Position numbers and translations under genes: made by a program | In this document: in pieces, positions 1 through 6,626 of the stretch | Position numbering within the stretch: the stretch's first letter is position 1 | How the letters are laid out: the number at the start of each line of letters is the position of its first letter | The notes under the pieces: generated by a model | Told to the model about the DNA's origin: nothing | Seen by the model: the letters and a program-made list of their open reading frames with translations, nothing else | Databases searched by the model: none | Source of the DNA: Bacteroidales bacterium | Lineage (GTDB): Bacteria; Bacteroidota; Bacteroidia; Bacteroidales; Muribaculaceae | Assembly (NCBI GenBank): GCA_004554255.1 | Contig: SFNC01000041.1 | Coordinates: 1-15,596, forward strand | Direction of reading: 5' to 3' | Length of the DNA stretch: 15,596 nucleotides

Positions 1-309
1 AAGTTTACTGAAGAGGCGCTGGGCACGATTGTACGACAGACTTTCGTTTAACTTCACAGAGCCTTCGGGCGATGCGCCACCAATAAATTCAACACCCTGG
101 TAGGTGAGAAGTGAATCGCGGCCGTCGTCTTTCAGACGCTCAAGAATTCCTCGAAGGACTTCGCCGTTACCCGACAGGTTGGGATCGAACTCGGTGCGTG
201 CGCAGTGGAAGTGGATCTTCACCGAGTCCGTAATAACCACGTGCTGCTGGGCGTTTGCAAAAAGAACGCTCAGGAAGGCGAGTGCTACGGTAAGTGCTAT
301 TTTTTTCAT
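1..309 (-). CDS. OmpA-like domain exported protein, N-terminal part (cut by window edge)
   Basis: The frame is open for 103 codons from an ATG at 309-307 to the window edge, so the C-terminal part is missing. Residues 1 to about 20 form a signal peptide (basic MKK start, hydrophobic core, NAQQ after the likely cleavage site). The next part (SVKIHFHCARTEFDP, then an acidic/leucine-rich helix, then IGGASPEGSVKLNESLS followed by YNRAQRL) has the pattern of an OmpA-type peptidoglycan-binding fold; the GGASPEG, LN and R-A residues match that family. In Bacteroidales such N-terminal OmpA-like domains occur in cell-envelope proteins, often ahead of other envelope domains, but the rest lies outside the window and the role cannot be assigned. 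The start is supported by the signal peptide and by a promoter about 205 nt upstream. Confidence 0.72.
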   Translation of the reverse strand, partial: MKKIALTVALAFLSVLFANAQQHVVITDSVKIHFHCARTEFDPNLSGNGEVLRGILERLKDDGRDSLLTYQGVEFIGGASPEGSVKLNESLSYNRAQRLFSKL

Positions 310-388
310 TTAATGAAATGAATGGTGTATGTTTGGTTTATCGGATGTAGGATTAATTTACAGGTCGTTCTTAATTAAGATGGCAGGA

Positions 389-454
389 TTAAATTATACA
401 GGTAAGATTCAGCCAATTAAGAGAAGATTGCATAAGTAATACGGATTGGTTCAT
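389..454 (-). CDS. Possible 21-aa leader peptide upstream of the OmpA-like gene
   Basis: A short frame begins with ATG at 454-452 and ends with TAA at 391-389. It lies entirely inside the predicted leader and encodes a small hydrophobic peptide (MNQSVLLMQSSLNWLNLTCII would be 21 residues, here given by its features: two Met, paired Ser, a Trp and a Cys near the end). It resembles no family I know. A chance frame of this size is quite possible; only its place inside a long leader makes it worth listing. Confidence 0.15.
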   Translation of the reverse strand: MNQSVLLMQSSLNWLNLTCII

Positions 455-521
455 TGTTATGGTTGTTGCTGAGAGACCCGGCAGAGCGAATAGAGAATTA
501 AGGGTAAACAAACTATTTTTG

Positions 522-553
522 CAAAAATAAAGCAAATTGTGAAATAATCCAAA
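522..553 (-). promoter_or_regulatory. Bacteroidetes-type promoter for the OmpA-like gene
   Basis: Read on the minus strand, TTTG (553-550) is followed by a 20-bp spacer and TATTTTTG (529-522). This fits the known Bacteroidetes primary sigma pattern of a -33 TTTG and a -7 TAnnTTTG box. Transcription would begin near 515 and leave a leader of about 205 nt before the ATG at 309. No closer match was found between the promoter and the start codon. Confidence 0.65.
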
Positions 554-696
554 CACGGTACGTTATAAAAATCTCACAAAATAGTCACCATGACTGTTAA
601 ATTGCTGATAATCGGCATGTTGGGTTAGATAAGGATACTATACTAAATTTTGTTAAAAATATAGCATTATCTATAATTATTACTAAAATCAACTCA

Positions 697-2589
697 TTAT
701 ACGGGGAAAAGCCTCAATGCACGCACTTCCAGCCGCTCCTGCTCGGCAAGAACACGCACAGTGTCGGCTATGATCTCGGGCTTGACGCCCAGCGAGGATG
801 CCAGTTGCGGAATCGAGATACCCGGGCAGTCGCCGACAGCCGAGAGTATCGCCCCGCCGTAATCATTGTTGCGGGTGCGGGGCGCGATGGCGGAGCGGCA
901 GAAGTCGCAGCGTCCGCATGGGGCCACGTTTTCCTCGCCGAAATACTCGAGAAGAATCTGCGAGCGACACCTGTCCTCGGCGAAGGCGAAGTCTATGACG
1001 GTCTGCATCCTGCGGCGGGCGTGGGCCAGGCGGTCGGCGTACACGGCATCCGGGAGCGTCACATATTTTGTGTCCTCGCGCGAGGTTGTATAGTAAATAT
1101 ATGGTATGGATTTGCGTGGTACATAGCGGCTTACGCGCATGCGCTGCAGCGAGAGGAGTGCTTCGTAGACGTCACTGACCGGCAAGCCGGTGTCGCGGGA
1201 GATTTCGTCCTCGTCAAAGAACACAAAATCGGTGAGGACACCCGGACAGGAGCGCAGGATGGCGGTAAGGACAGCATCTTCGCGCGGCGACAGGCGCAAC
1301 CCGTACAGCTCGTCGCGACGGGCATCCACAACCACGCGCGAGCGAGATGTGCCATCCTCGCAATAGTCGAAATATCCGGCACGCGAGAGGATGGACAGGG
1401 CGCCGCGGACACTGGCGGGCTGGTAATGGAAGATGGTGCAAAAGCGCTCGGTATCAAACTCATACACCCCCTCATAGCCGCTGCCCACGGCTACGCCTAA
1501 GTAGACGCCGACCTTCTCGTACACCTCTTTTATGAACTCCACGGGCGGAAATTCCTGGTCGAGGCGCTTGCGGAGTATGGCCTTGTCTCTGCTCCCTACC
1601 GCCATGACGGCAAAGGCGGGCTTGCCATCGCGGCCGGCACGTCCGGCCTCCTGATAATACTCCTCAAGGGAGGAGGGGATGTCGTAGTGGATAACCACAC
1701 GTACATCAGCCTTGTCTATTCCCATTCCGAAAGCCGTTGTGGCGACCATCACACGCACCCTACCCTCCTTCCACTGCTGCTGGCGCTCGGAACGTAGGCG
1801 GGCGTCGAGTCCGGCATGGTAGAACGTGGCATCTATGCCGATGGCAGTGAGGCGCTGTGCAATTTCTTGCGTGCGCGCGCGCGAGCGTACATATATTATA
1901 GCTGTCCCCGTGGTGTTGCCGAGGACCTGCACTACCTTTGCAAGCTTGTCGGGCGAATTGCGAATTATATATGAGAGGTTGGAGCGGTCGAAGCTCAATG
2001 TGTGCGTCACATTGCCGGGCCGGAAGGCGAGGCGCGCGCGGATATCGTCGGCGACACGCGGGGTGGCCGACGCGGTGAGAGCCAGAACGGGGACGTCGCT
2101 GCCGGCGATATCCCTCAGCTCCCGTATCTGCAGGTACGAGGGCCTGAAGTCGTAGCCCCATTGCGAGATACAGTGCGCTTCGTCAACGACAATCAGGCTG
2201 ATGTTCCACGTCCGTGCTTCGGACAGAAACGACTCGGAGCGCAGCCTTTCGGGCGAAATGTACAGAATCTTCGCCTTGCCCAATGCGCACCGGTCGTAAG
2301 CGAGGCGCACGCGCGAATATGGCAGTGCCGAGCTAATGAACGCCGCACGGATGCCGTGCGCGGCGAGGTTGTCCACCTGGTCCTTCATCAGCGACACCAA
2401 CGGCGTCACCACCACCGTCAGCCCCGGGAGCATCATGGCCGGCACCTGGAAGGTTATGGACTTTCCGCCGCCGGTGGGCATAAGCCCCAAAACATCACGG
2501 CCCGCCAGCACATCGGTGATGATGTCAAGCTGGCGAGGCCTGAAGTCGTCGTATCCCCAGTACTCCCGGAGTACCTGGTGCGGGGTCAT
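697..2589 (-). CDS. recQ: RecQ-family ATP-dependent DNA helicase
   Basis: A 3'-5' superfamily 2 DNA helicase for recombination and replication-fork repair in the cytoplasm. Numbering from the ATG at 2589: Q-motif-like FRPRQ near 16, Walker A PTGGGKS at 38-44, DEAH at 136-139 within VVDEAHCISQWGYDFRPSY, motif V (ATTAFGMGID) at 283-292, and the arginine-finger motif QEAGRAGRDG at 313-322. Four cysteines at 541, 558, 561 and 564 form the RecQ zinc site. About 200 residues, rich in winged-helix-like segments, separate helicase and zinc site, and only about 65 residues follow, so there is no usual HRDC domain. The total of 630 residues is normal for the long Bacteroidetes form. A TTG at 2601 would extend the frame, but the ATG at 2589 overlaps the recJ stop as ATGA and is preferred. 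It is probably translated by coupling to recJ. Confidence 0.95.
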   Translation of the reverse strand: MTPHQVLREYWGYDDFRPRQLDIITDVLAGRDVLGLMPTGGGKSITFQVPAMMLPGLTVVVTPLVSLMKDQVDNLAAHGIRAAFISSALPYSRVRLAYDRCALGKAKILYISPERLRSESFLSEARTWNISLIVVDEAHCISQWGYDFRPSYLQIRELRDIAGSDVPVLALTASATPRVADDIRARLAFRPGNVTHTLSFDRSNLSYIIRNSPDKLAKVVQVLGNTTGTAIIYVRSRARTQEIAQRLTAIGIDATFYHAGLDARLRSERQQQWKEGRVRVMVATTAFGMGIDKADVRVVIHYDIPSSLEEYYQEAGRAGRDGKPAFAVMAVGSRDKAILRKRLDQEFPPVEFIKEVYEKVGVYLGVAVGSGYEGVYEFDTERFCTIFHYQPASVRGALSILSRAGYFDYCEDGTSRSRVVVDARRDELYGLRLSPREDAVLTAILRSCPGVLTDFVFFDEDEISRDTGLPVSDVYEALLSLQRMRVSRYVPRKSIPYIYYTTSREDTKYVTLPDAVYADRLAHARRRMQTVIDFAFAEDRCRSQILLEYFGEENVAPCGRCDFCRSAIAPRTRNNDYGGAILSAVGDCPGISIPQLASSLGVKPEIIADTVRVLAEQERLEVRALRLFPV

Positions 2590-4316
2590 TTCTTGGAGCA
2601 ATGTATCTGTTTCACAAGTAATTGCAGCGTGGAAGCGGCATTGCGGTGCTTATTTTCCTCTATTGTATAACAGATGTCGATGGGTTCGCCGGCATGGATA
2701 TGGTCGAAGTACCGCGCCATGTTAAACGCTATGCCGTTGAATACCTTGCCGCTTGTATCATCAACAAGTTCCAGCTTTATGTGCTCCAGATTCTTGCCGA
2801 CAAGCTTGGAGCTGCCGAAGTCCTTGACGTTGCGCGAGCAGAAAACCGGCTTCTGGTTTCCGGGGCCGAAGGGATTGAACAGTCTGAGCGTGGAGACGAA
2901 CTCGGGCGTGATGCGCGAGAATGTGATTATGGCATCAATGTCTATCTGCGGCGTCAGCTGGCTGGGAAGGATGTTGTTGGCGACATATTCCTCGAAACGG
3001 CGGGTGAATTCGGGAATATTCTCCTCCTTCATGGACAGTCCCACGGCGTATGTGTGTCCGCCGAAGTTTTCCAGTATGTCGCGGGCGCTCTCCACGGCCT
3101 TGTACACATCAAAGCCCTGCACCGAGCGCGACGACCCGGTTGCCAGGCCGTTTGTAAGTGTCAGAACCACTGAGGGTTTGTAGTATAGTTCGGTCAGGCG
3201 TGAGGCCACGATGCCGATTATACCCTTGTGCCAGTCCTTATTGTAAATTACAATGGATTTTTTGGGCGAATTCATCTCGCCGCGGGCCTCCAGAATGGCG
3301 TTTGCCTCGTCGGTGATGCGCTTGTCGAGTTCCTTGCGGTCCTTGTTATACTGGTCTATGGCCAGGGATTTCTCGTTGGCGTCCTTGATGTCGCGGGCCA
3401 CAAGCAGCTCCACAGCCTCGCGGCCTGACTGCATGCGTCCGCTGGCGTTTATGCGCGGGCCGATTTTGAATATCACGTCGCTGATAGTGATTTCCTTGCC
3501 GCCGAGGCCACAAATGCGGATGATGGCCCGCAAACCCATGTTTGGGTTGGTATTCAGGCGTTTAAGCCCATGATAGGCCATTACGCGATTCTCGTCGACC
3601 ATCGGGACAATGTCGGCGGCGATGGAGACGGCAACCAGGTCGAGCATACCCTCCAGCTCAGCAGTGCCGAGGCCGTTGCTGATGGAGAACGCCTGCATCA
3701 GCTTGTACCCCACCCCACATCCCGAGAGATGCGAGCACGGATAAGTGCTGCCCTCAAGCTTAGGGTTGAGGATAGCTGCAGCCGGCGGCAGCTCGTCGTC
3801 GGGAACATGGTGGTCGCAGATTATAAAGTCTATGCCCTTGTCCTTGGCATATTTAATCTCCTCTATCGCTTTTATGCCGCAGTCGAGGATTATAATCAGT
3901 TTCACACCACGGTCTGCGGCCTCGTCTATTGTTGCCTTAGAGATTCCGTAACCTTCATCATACCTGGTGGGTATGTAATACTCAATTTCGGAGTAGAAAT
4001 TCTGCAGGTAGCGATACACAAGCGCCACGGCGGTGGTGCCGTCAACGTCATAGTCGCCATAGACCATGATTCTCTCCTTGCTCCCCATTGCCCTGTCAAG
4101 TCGCCTTACAGCCTTATCCATGTCAGGCATCAGAAAGGGGTCGTGCAGATCGCGCAACGAGGGATGAAAGAATTTTTCAGCCTCGTCGACGGAGCATACA
4201 CCTCTCTGAACCAGCAATTCGCTGATTGGCACTACGTTAGCAAAACGTCGTGCCAGATCGGACTCCAGCTTTTGTTCTTCGGCAGTTAGGGGTTGATAAT
4301 TCCATCTGCTTGTCAT
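2586..4316 (-). CDS. recJ: Single-stranded-DNA-specific exonuclease RecJ
   Basis: RecJ degrades single-stranded DNA 5' to 3', working with RecQ in recombinational repair and with mismatch and base-excision repair. All family motifs are present in the 576 residues: GDYDVDG at 87-93 (metal-binding Asp), DCG at 145-147, the DHH signature at 168-170 (CDHHVPDD), the Asp of SIAADIVP at 235, GPRINASGRM near 286-295, and the DHHA1 part with HKGIIGIVASR at 363-373 and GGH at 419-421. The last 120 residues correspond to the OB-like region. The start at 4316 fits the usual RecJ N-terminus, with a Trp-Asn-Tyr motif a few residues in. The stop overlaps the recQ ATG by 4 nt. A possible promoter box lies about 180 bp upstream, with the divergent nuclease promoter beyond it. 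Confidence 0.97.
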   Translation of the reverse strand: MTSRWNYQPLTAEEQKLESDLARRFANVVPISELLVQRGVCSVDEAEKFFHPSLRDLHDPFLMPDMDKAVRRLDRAMGSKERIMVYGDYDVDGTTAVALVYRYLQNFYSEIEYYIPTRYDEGYGISKATIDEAADRGVKLIIILDCGIKAIEEIKYAKDKGIDFIICDHHVPDDELPPAAAILNPKLEGSTYPCSHLSGCGVGYKLMQAFSISNGLGTAELEGMLDLVAVSIAADIVPMVDENRVMAYHGLKRLNTNPNMGLRAIIRICGLGGKEITISDVIFKIGPRINASGRMQSGREAVELLVARDIKDANEKSLAIDQYNKDRKELDKRITDEANAILEARGEMNSPKKSIVIYNKDWHKGIIGIVASRLTELYYKPSVVLTLTNGLATGSSRSVQGFDVYKAVESARDILENFGGHTYAVGLSMKEENIPEFTRRFEEYVANNILPSQLTPQIDIDAIITFSRITPEFVSTLRLFNPFGPGNQKPVFCSRNVKDFGSSKLVGKNLEHIKLELVDDTSGKVFNGIAFNMARYFDHIHAGEPIDICYTIEENKHRNAASTLQLLVKQIHCSKK

Positions 4317-4612
4317 TTATGTTGTTTTTTTTTATTTTCATAAGAAAGGGCGGAACCGGATGGGCCGCGATGAGAGCCACAGAACGTATTCCGGATATGT
4401 AAGGTCGCGCCTGAAACGCTGATATAATGCGGCCTTTCGTGCATGATGGAGAGAATGCCACGGAGTCCCGGGGCGCACTGCCGCAAATTCAGTGCAAATA
4501 TACCATTTTTTTTCCACTTTAACGGTAGCATTATGTATATTTTTGATTTTTTCACCTTAGAGTACGGAGACCATCTATTTTATTTTGGCAATTCAAAAAT
4601 ATATAACTAATT
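4317..4612. other. Divergent intergenic region between recJ and the endonuclease gene
   Basis: This 296-bp region carries the nuclease promoter at its right end (4584-4615) and a possible minus-strand -7 box for recJ (4495-4502). The recJ leader would be about 170 nt. Short minus-strand frames here show no recognisable protein and I do not call them genes. Confidence 0.6.
4495..4502 (-). promoter_or_regulatory. Possible -7 box for recJ-recQ
   Basis: On the minus strand this reads TATATTTG, a full match to the Bacteroidetes -7 pattern TAnnTTTG. No TTTG or TTG sits at the expected distance upstream (18 to 21 bp), so only half of the promoter is supported. Transcription from here would start near 4490. 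Confidence 0.35.
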
Positions 4613-4615
4613 TTG
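4584..4615 (+). promoter_or_regulatory. Bacteroidetes-type promoter for the secreted endonuclease
   Basis: TTTG at 4584-4587, a 20-bp spacer and TAATTTTG at 4608-4615 match the -33/-7 pattern fully. Transcription would start near 4620, giving a leader of only about 22 nt before the ATG at 4643. The match also rules out the in-frame TTG at 4613 as a start, since that codon lies inside the -7 box. Confidence 0.75.
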
Positions 4616-4642
4616 TCATTCTCAATATCACTAAAAATTAAT

Positions 4643-6136
4643 ATGACACCACATAAAAAACTGTTACTCCTTAGTGCTACGGCATGCGTCCTGAGCGCAT
4701 CCGTCGCCATGGCCGAGGACATTCCTCTCGGCTATTACGCCTCTCTGAAGGGCAAATGTGGAGCCGAACTGAAGACGGCGATCCACAACCTTGTGTCTCA
4801 GAACGTGAAAATGCTCTCCTACGGATCCGGAACCAACAATACCTGGTGGGGCTTCTATGTCACCGACTACCAGATGGACGGCAGCAAGCGCAAGGTGATA
4901 GACCGCTACTCAAACGACATCCGCTACTATGGTAGCCGCGGCAGCGCTGTCTCCGGCATGAATATTGAGCACTCATTCCCGAAATCGTGGTGGGGCGGTA
5001 CGTCGAATAACGCTTACAAGGACCTGTACAACCTTATGCCCTGCGAGCAAAAAATCAACTCGTCCAAGTCAAATTACGGAATGGGCGTTGTGACCAATGT
5101 GAAAACCGACAACGGCTGCACAAAGGTAGGCACCGGTGCCAACGGCAAACATCTATGGGAGCCAGCCGACGAATGGAAGGGCGAGTTTGCTCGCGGATAC
5201 ATGTATATGGCCACTGCTTATCAGGACTTTACCTGGTCGGGCGAAGGTCTCACATCGCTTGAGAACAACAATTGGCCCACTCTGCAGAAATGGGCTTACG
5301 ACCTGTACCTGCAGTGGGCGAAAGCCGACCCCGTGAACCAGATGGAAGTGGAGCGAAACGCCGCTGTCGCACAGATTCAGGGCAACCGAAACCCGTACGT
5401 GGACTTCCCTAACCTCATGGAATACGTCTGGGGCGATTCTATAGCAAAGCCTTTCGACCCTGCCACAACCATAAAAAGCTCTACCGCCTCCGGTGGCGGC
5501 GGTGATGTTGTGGTTCCCGAGGCCGTTTACGACGAAAGTTTCACCTCCGGCGACGGTGGATGCACAACATCCGGCACAGCAAAAGTATGGGAGACAACCA
5601 CACAATACGGATGGAAAGCATCCGGATACTTCAGCGGTAGCTGCACTGTTTCCGACGCCTCGCTAACCACTCCCGAAATTGACCTGACCGGCTACAAATC
5701 AGCCAAAATGTACTTTATGCACGCCGCGAACAAGTTCGATTCGGGCAAACCCGAGGACGACTGCTCTGTTGAAATCAGCGTTGACGGCGGCCAGCCCCGG
5801 GCTGTTTCAGGAATCACCTGGCCTACAGGCAATAACTGGACATTCATCAACTCCGGCGACGTGGACATCAGCGCATTTGCCGGCCACAAGATTCGCGTAA
5901 TTTTCCACTATACCTCCGACACTTCCGTTGCCGGAACATGGGAAATCAAGAGCCTGAAAGTCATGGGTGTTGAAAAATCCGGCATTGAGGACATCATCGT
6001 CGCTCCCGAAGACGAGGACACCGATGCACCTGTAGAACTCTACTCTATAGACGGACGCCGCCTGAACGCCGAAACGGCACGCGGCCTGGTTATCCGCCGA
6101 CAGGGCAATAAAGTCACCAAGCTCATCATCCGATAA
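4643..6136 (+). CDS. Secreted endonuclease I family nuclease with C-terminal beta-sandwich domain
   Basis: A 497-residue exported nuclease, probably acting on DNA or RNA outside the cytoplasm. From the ATG at 4643: signal peptide 1-24 (ending SVAMA); endonuclease I domain about 25-275 with the His-Me finger motif MNIEHSFPKSWWGG near 106-119 (likely catalytic His110) and downstream NLMPCEQKINSSKSNYG near 130-146, the Asn-rich metal-binding part of the family; a Gly-rich linker near 284-288; a beta-sandwich of the choice-of-anchor-J type about 295-443 (DESF start, W-E-I-K-S-L-K-V-M-G end); and a C-terminal tail (VELYSIDGRRLNAETARGL, then VTKLIIR) resembling a degenerate Por/type IX sorting signal. 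Simple EndA-like nucleases lack the added sandwich. It has its own promoter and terminator and is convergent with the SusCD operon. The ATG was chosen because it starts the signal peptide and follows the promoter. Confidence 0.92.
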   Translation: MTPHKKLLLLSATACVLSASVAMAEDIPLGYYASLKGKCGAELKTAIHNLVSQNVKMLSYGSGTNNTWWGFYVTDYQMDGSKRKVIDRYSNDIRYYGSRGSAVSGMNIEHSFPKSWWGGTSNNAYKDLYNLMPCEQKINSSKSNYGMGVVTNVKTDNGCTKVGTGANGKHLWEPADEWKGEFARGYMYMATAYQDFTWSGEGLTSLENNNWPTLQKWAYDLYLQWAKADPVNQMEVERNAAVAQIQGNRNPYVDFPNLMEYVWGDSIAKPFDPATTIKSSTASGGGGDVVVPEAVYDESFTSGDGGCTTSGTAKVWETTTQYGWKASGYFSGSCTVSDASLTTPEIDLTGYKSAKMYFMHAANKFDSGKPEDDCSVEISVDGGQPRAVSGITWPTGNNWTFINSGDVDISAFAGHKIRVIFHYTSDTSVAGTWEIKSLKVMGVEKSGIEDIIVAPEDEDTDAPVELYSIDGRRLNAETARGLVIRRQGNKVTKLIIR

Positions 6137-6162
6137 GCTACCGTACAACCCGTAAAAACATA

Positions 6163-6197
6163 GAGGCTGTCTAACAAAGTTTAGGCAGTCTCTTTTT
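6163..6197 (+). terminator. Rho-independent terminator of the endonuclease gene
   Basis: A 12-bp stem (6163-6174 with 6181-6192, including two G-U pairs on the plus-strand RNA) closes a 6-nt loop and is followed by TTTTT at 6193-6197. It starts 27 bp after the nuclease stop codon. The G-U pairs become A-C mismatches on the other strand, so it is directional. Confidence 0.85.
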
Positions 6198-6212
6198 GTG
6201 TTCCGTCCTCTC

Positions 6213-6247
6213 ACACCACCGTACGTGCCTTCGGCATACGGCGGTTC
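6213..6247 (-). ncRNA. Group II intron domain V-like hairpin
   Basis: This approximately 34-nt hairpin on the minus strand has the domain V layout: a lower stem starting with the CGC-type catalytic triad region (AACCGCC), a 2-nt bulge (CG) on the 3' strand, and a short upper stem TGCC/GGCA. The top loop looks one base short of the usual GNRA tetraloop, a possible sign of decay. A covariance search with the group II intron catalytic model would test it. Confidence 0.6.
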
Positions 6248-6361
6248 TTAACGCGGATGCAGTTTCTCGTAATATTCCGTAAGTGTAGGATAGTGCGCTC
6301 GATTAAGAGTATAATCTTTCAGTCTTATACTCCCTTGATTTACTCGCGTCAGTCCGGATAG
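6248..6361 (-). pseudogene. Likely C-terminal remnant of the intron-encoded protein
   Basis: On the minus strand, a 37-codon frame follows an in-frame TAG at 6364-6362 and ends with TAA at 6250-6248, immediately before domain V. The peptide has features of a basic protein tail (VNQGSIRLKDYTLNRAHYPT, then TEYYEKLHPR). In group II introns the reverse transcriptase/maturase frame lies in domain IV and ends just before domain V, so position and composition fit. There is no start codon or domain upstream. I infer a large internal deletion that joined domain I to the last codons of the gene. The homology itself is not proven here. Confidence 0.45.
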
Positions 6362-6560
6362 CTATCGGGCTTCAGTGTGTTTTGCAACCTTACCCGTGAT
6401 TTTGAGCCTTGTATCAAGTTTCTGTACGTGGAGCCAGACTTTTGTCCTTAGCTTCCTTCCGATTCTCCTCGCGGTAGACACCGTTGCCGCGGACTATGCG
6501 CTTCCCGCTATCAGGGCGCGCTCGGGACTTGCACCCGTTAGATTATGCCCATGCCGGGCG

Positions 6561-6601
6561 AACAAAGAGCGAGGGAGGCTCCGGATCGGGGCCTCCCTCG
6601 C
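6561..6601 (-). terminator. Rho-independent terminator of the SusCD operon
   Basis: A perfect 11-bp G/C-rich stem (6591-6601 with 6569-6579) closes an 11-nt loop. On the minus strand it is followed by a T-rich run (CTCTTTGTT) reaching 6563, where the intron 5' end begins. It lies 25 bp beyond the stop of the last operon gene at 6627. There is no T-run on the plus side, so it terminates minus-strand transcripts only. Confidence 0.82.
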
Positions 6602-6626
6602 AGGATGTTTCAGGGGTTAGTATGGA

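Larger units (their letters stand above)
310..696. other. Intergenic region between recQ and the OmpA-like gene
   Basis: This 387-bp AT-rich stretch has no substantial gene. It holds the minus-strand promoter at 522-553 and the leader of the OmpA-like gene. The leader contains a possible 21-codon minus-strand frame at 389-454 (ATG to TAA) and an imperfect direct repeat at 349-365 and 385-403. A weak 5-bp A/T hairpin at 660-675 followed by five T on the minus strand (659-655) could end recQ transcription, but it is too weak to call with confidence. Confidence 0.6.
6200..6563 (-). mobile_element. Group II intron remnant without an intact reverse transcriptase
   Basis: Read on the minus strand, the element begins near 6563 with GTTCGCCCGGCATGGGC and then AACGGGTGCAAGTCCCG, which match from memory the 5' domain I start of bacterial group II introns (usually GTGCG). 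It includes the small hairpins GCCC-GGGC and CGGG-CCCG expected there. Near the other end (6246-6215) is a domain V-like hairpin: a 9-bp ACCGCCGTA/TACGGTGGT stem with one G-U, a 2-nt CG bulge on the 3' side, and a TGCC/GGCA top with a small loop. It ends at about 6200 in AC. Only about 315 nt separate the 5' end and domain V, so the roughly 1.5-2 kb reverse transcriptase/maturase gene is gone. The exact ends are uncertain by a few bases. The 5' GTTCG departs from GUGYG, which may mean that splicing is impaired. Confidence 0.7.

Noticed and set aside
655..675. Hairpin plus T5 after recQ as a terminator
   Set aside because: The stem is only 5 bp and entirely A/T except one pair, too weak to call on its own.
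2590..2601. TTG start for recQ four codons upstream
   Set aside because: The ATG at 2589 overlaps the recJ stop as ATGA, a common coupled arrangement, and still keeps the whole helicase.
4313..4555. 80-codon minus-strand frame with GTG start that ends overlapping the recJ start codon
   Set aside because: No recognisable family, unusual composition with a basic tail, and its start lies upstream of the possible recJ -7 box at 4495-4502. The overlap with recJ is probably chance.
4613..4642. TTG start giving the nuclease ten more N-terminal residues
   Set aside because: The codon lies inside the -7 promoter box, and the ATG at 4643 begins a clean signal peptide.
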